Positions 61,851 through 64,000 of a stretch of DNA of 64,000 nucleotides are shown here, piece after piece. Position numbers and translations under genes: made by a program. The number at the start of each line of letters is the position of its first letter. Positions within the stretch are counted from its first letter, which is position 1. This stretch comes from Olivibacter sp036959255 (GTDB lineage Bacteria; Bacteroidota; Bacteroidia; Sphingobacteriales; Sphingobacteriaceae). Under the pieces are notes generated by a model. The model ran no database searches and was not told the origin of the DNA. It saw nothing but the letters and a program-made list of their open reading frames with translations. Location of the stretch: the NCBI RefSeq assembly GCF_036959255.1, contig NZ_JAWMTI010000007.1, positions 62,001-126,000 on the forward strand. The letters are read 5' to 3'.

Positions 61851-63329
61851 TTACCATCCAGGGTTCTGCTCAAATCCATTTAACCGAATTTCCCGTTCGG
61901 GGATAGGGTATAGTAACATGTACTCTTGTATATTATAAGAGGCTTTACTTAAGCGAGATAAGCGTTGCTTTTCTTCAATCCCATGTTGTGTTATCACTTC
62001 AATGGCCTTTGCCGTCCGAAGCAACTGAAACCATCGATGATTTTCGAAAGCAACCTCTACCCGCTGCTCATGTGCAATTGCGTCACGAAGTGCGGCTTGA
62101 CTTAAGTCCGATACGGGTTGTAATCCTGCTCTTGCACGTACTTGATTCAAATAAGGAGAAGGATCGCCCCCTTGTTCGTTGATGGCTTCAGCCAACATGA
62201 GTAACACATACGCATATCGATAAATCGGCCAATTTTCATTGGCGCGGCCGTCCTCCAAAAATGGCGGATGGTAATATTTTTTAATAAAAGGAATTTTACC
62301 ATCGAACGCTACCGCTTCTTGAAACGAAGCGTTCGAAGGATCATCGAATAATTGTATCGATGCCGCTCGGCGAACATCCCCTTCTTCATAAGCATTCCAT
62401 ATACTGGGTGTCGGAATATTTGTTCCTCCTAACTTACCGGGAAAACCGGTGAGTTGCATTTTTCCATTGTTCGGACCAAAAACGAAAATAAAATTGCTCG
62501 CCTCTGTTTGCAAGGCAGCGTCGTATTGAATAGAAAACACATCTTCCGCATTATTTTTCGTTGCCGGATTAAAGTTATCCGCATAATTTGGCAGTAAAGC
62601 GTACTGGAGGGTCGTCACTTGTGTTAAAGTCGTAGCCGCTAATTCATATTCTTTCCTTGTCAAATAGACTTCACCTAACAACGTTAGCGCCGCACCTTTG
62701 GTGGCACGCCCTCCTTCTGCGCCACTATACGATTCGGGCAAACTTTCTACAGCTCCTTGCACATCGCTAATAATCTGTTCGTAAACTGCATCAACCTCTG
62801 CCCGCCCTTCGGAAAAAGCATGCTCAGGTTCGGCAACTTCGTGAATCAGCAAGGGAACTTTTCCAAAAAGACGAACTAAATAAAAATACTGCAACGCTCG
62901 TAGAAATTTCGTTTCACCGATATATCGATTTTTTAATGTCTCATCCCCAAATGCCACGGCATCTACTCGATCTAAAATAACATTGGTTTGTTGGATATTA
63001 TCATATAAAATCCGCCAGCAAGTATTGACATAATTATTGGTGGAGGTAATCATGAACTCGTCAATCTCTTCCCTTTGCTGTGCTCCCCGATCCGTTTCAT
63101 CGAACTGATAATTCGTATTATCGGCCCGCATTTCGGTCAGCGCCCAAAAATCACTGGTATACAGTCCCTGCAAAGAGGCATAAGCGCCGTTTACAGCCCG
63201 TAAAATCTGACCTTCCGTTTGATAATAATTCTGATCACTTGAAAATGAGTAAGGTTCTACGTCCAGTAGGTTCTTACACGATGAGCTAAGTAATAGCAAA
63301 CATCCTACTATATATATTCTTATTTTCAT
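61851..63329 (-). CDS. SusD/RagB family nutrient-binding lipoprotein
   Basis: The 492-residue lipoprotein has a signal peptide ending LSSSC (Cys 18) and the usual KNLLDVEPYSFSSDQNYYQTEGQILRAVNGAYASL start. TPR-like helices (NTCWRILYDNIQQTNVILDRVD; ETKFLRALQYFYLVRLFGKVPLLIHEV) follow, and the C-terminal motif YAYVLLMLAEAINEQGGDPSPYLNQVRARAGL...HEQRVEVAFENHRWFQLLRTAKA. It captures ligand for the SusC protein encoded 18 bases upstream. It differs strongly from the other SusD in the window. Confidence 0.94.
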   Translation of the reverse strand: MKIRIYIVGCLLLLSSSCKNLLDVEPYSFSSDQNYYQTEGQILRAVNGAYASLQGLYTSDFWALTEMRADNTNYQFDETDRGAQQREEIDEFMITSTNNYVNTCWRILYDNIQQTNVILDRVDAVAFGDETLKNRYIGETKFLRALQYFYLVRLFGKVPLLIHEVAEPEHAFSEGRAEVDAVYEQIISDVQGAVESLPESYSGAEGGRATKGAALTLLGEVYLTRKEYELAATTLTQVTTLQYALLPNYADNFNPATKNNAEDVFSIQYDAALQTEASNFIFVFGPNNGKMQLTGFPGKLGGTNIPTPSIWNAYEEGDVRRAASIQLFDDPSNASFQEAVAFDGKIPFIKKYYHPPFLEDGRANENWPIYRYAYVLLMLAEAINEQGGDPSPYLNQVRARAGLQPVSDLSQAALRDAIAHEQRVEVAFENHRWFQLLRTAKAIEVITQHGIEEKQRLSRLSKASYNIQEYMLLYPIPEREIRLNGFEQNPGW

Positions 63330-63347
63330 TAGAATAAATTTTAAAGT

Positions 63348-64000
63348 TTAAAAGGACACATTCGCTCCTAAGGTGAATATTCGGGGAACAGGGTAATTGG
63401 AGTAGTCGATCCCGGGTACCAGAGCCCCCGTGTCTTCCCGATTGTAATTCGTCCCTTCGGGATTGCCACTATATCCCGTAAACAGGAAGGCATTCTGGAC
63501 AGTACCGTATAAACGCACTTGTTGAATAAACTTATTTTTTCCTATACCGTTGGGAAGGGTATAACCCAACGTAATATTTCTTATCCAGGCGTAGTCTGTT
63601 TTCTCAACCGAATACGAATGGGTGTCCCGAAACATAACACGACCGCGGCCGGTACCGTTGGTAGTCGGCACCCTTCCACTACCTGGTTGTTCCGGCGATC
63701 GCCACCGATCGGCAATTTCTTTTCTGACATTGAACACCCCATCAATATTACCCGTATAAAAGTTCGTTGCTCGCAACATTTCTGCACCGACAGATCCCAC
63801 GACCAATACCCGAAAATCAAACTGCTTATATTTCAATGTATTGGTAACACCCCATGTAAAATCGGGATAAGGATTGCCGATAACGTCAAAATCTTCTACT
63901 GGTGTAATTTGTCCGTCACCATTTACATCTTTAAACCGCATATTACCCGGAATCGCTCCAGGAAAGGATGGATAGCGTTCCAAGTCGGCTTCGTCTTGAT
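63348..64000 (-). CDS. SusC/RagA TonB-dependent transporter, C-terminal part (cut by window end)
   Basis: The frame is open to the end of the window, so only about the last 217 residues are present and the true start lies outside. The piece includes the conserved late-barrel motif IPGNMRFKDVNGDGQITPVEDFDVIGNPYPDFTWGVTNTLKYKQFDFRVLVVGSVG, the YAWIRNITLGYTLPNGI motif and the terminal barrel strand PRIFTLGANVSF. A TTG at 63981-63983 is an internal codon, not a start. It pairs with the adjacent SusD and probably opens the long minus-strand unit. Confidence 0.93.
   Translation of the reverse strand, partial: QDEADLERYPSFPGAIPGNMRFKDVNGDGQITPVEDFDVIGNPYPDFTWGVTNTLKYKQFDFRVLVVGSVGAEMLRATNFYTGNIDGVFNVRKEIADRWRSPEQPGSGRVPTTNGTGRGRVMFRDTHSYSVEKTDYAWIRNITLGYTLPNGIGKNKFIQQVRLYGTVQNAFLFTGYSGNPEGTNYNREDTGALVPGIDYSNYPVPRIFTLGANVSF

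Noticed and set aside
63981..63983. TTG as the start of a 211-residue protein
   Set aside because: The frame stays open to the window end and the sequence is the conserved C-terminal part of a SusC barrel, so the codon is internal.

Overview
The window looks like chromosomal DNA from a member of the Bacteroidota, most likely Sphingobacteriaceae-like (family assignment is inference). Evidence: two SusC/SusD outer-membrane nutrient uptake pairs, a PorT-like barrel, a DUF5683 protein between parB and dapB, a signal peptidase I with an extra N-terminal membrane region, lipoprotein lipoboxes of Bacteroidota type, weak ribosome binding sites, and TAnnTTTG-like -7 elements. No rRNA, tRNA, CRISPR array, integrase or transposase was recognised.

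Layout. 0-8 kb: housekeeping and envelope genes (methyltransferase, a half-length COG0614-like protein, a lipoprotein, a YkuK-family protein, a TlpA thioredoxin, an orphan ABC ATPase) and an ECF sigma / anti-sigma-like / outer-membrane barrel operon. 8.4-15.4 kb: an Ldh2-type dehydrogenase followed by a complete RND efflux operon. 15.6-20.4 kb (minus strand): parA-parB-DUF5683-dapB-lepB, a chromosome-segregation and cell-envelope cluster. 20.7-22 kb: an FMN reductase and a DeoR regulator.

22.3-34.3 kb (plus strand): a polyol-type catabolic operon: SusC, SusD, RbtT/DalT-type permease, 2-hydroxyacid dehydrogenase, two different FGGY kinases, a histidine phosphatase and a secreted glycerophosphodiesterase-like enzyme. 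Strong hairpins occupy three of its intergenic gaps. 34.5-46.4 kb (minus): GntR/LacI-type regulator, GH127, two GH78 and one GH106 enzyme, a rhamnose/arabinose-side-chain degradation block.

46.7-64 kb (minus): SusC (cut by the window end), SusD, a secreted propeller-cytochrome c protein, DUF4432, a phosphomannose-isomerase-like cupin, a TIM-barrel isomerase, a Gfo/Idh/MocA oxidoreductase, a DUF1080 lipoprotein, a TMEM220-like protein, and then a complete ebo cluster (eboA-B-C-D-E-F). From the oxidoreductase to eboF the genes are packed with gaps of 1-21 bases, so the ebo cluster seems to share a transcript with a keto-sugar/glycoside pathway. The ebo cluster is conserved across bacteria and some algal plastids, its product in Bacteroidota is unknown to me, and this linkage is the most attractive functional lead in the window.

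Intergenic regions hold a dispersed family of degenerate, low-complexity modules (TTAGTTATTCG-, GTTGAG/TTAAGTAG-, GGCTAATTGG- and CTTGATAC-like). Some modules are nearly identical 30-40 kb apart and in opposite orientation. A separate structured intergenic element lies at 3.4-3.85 kb.
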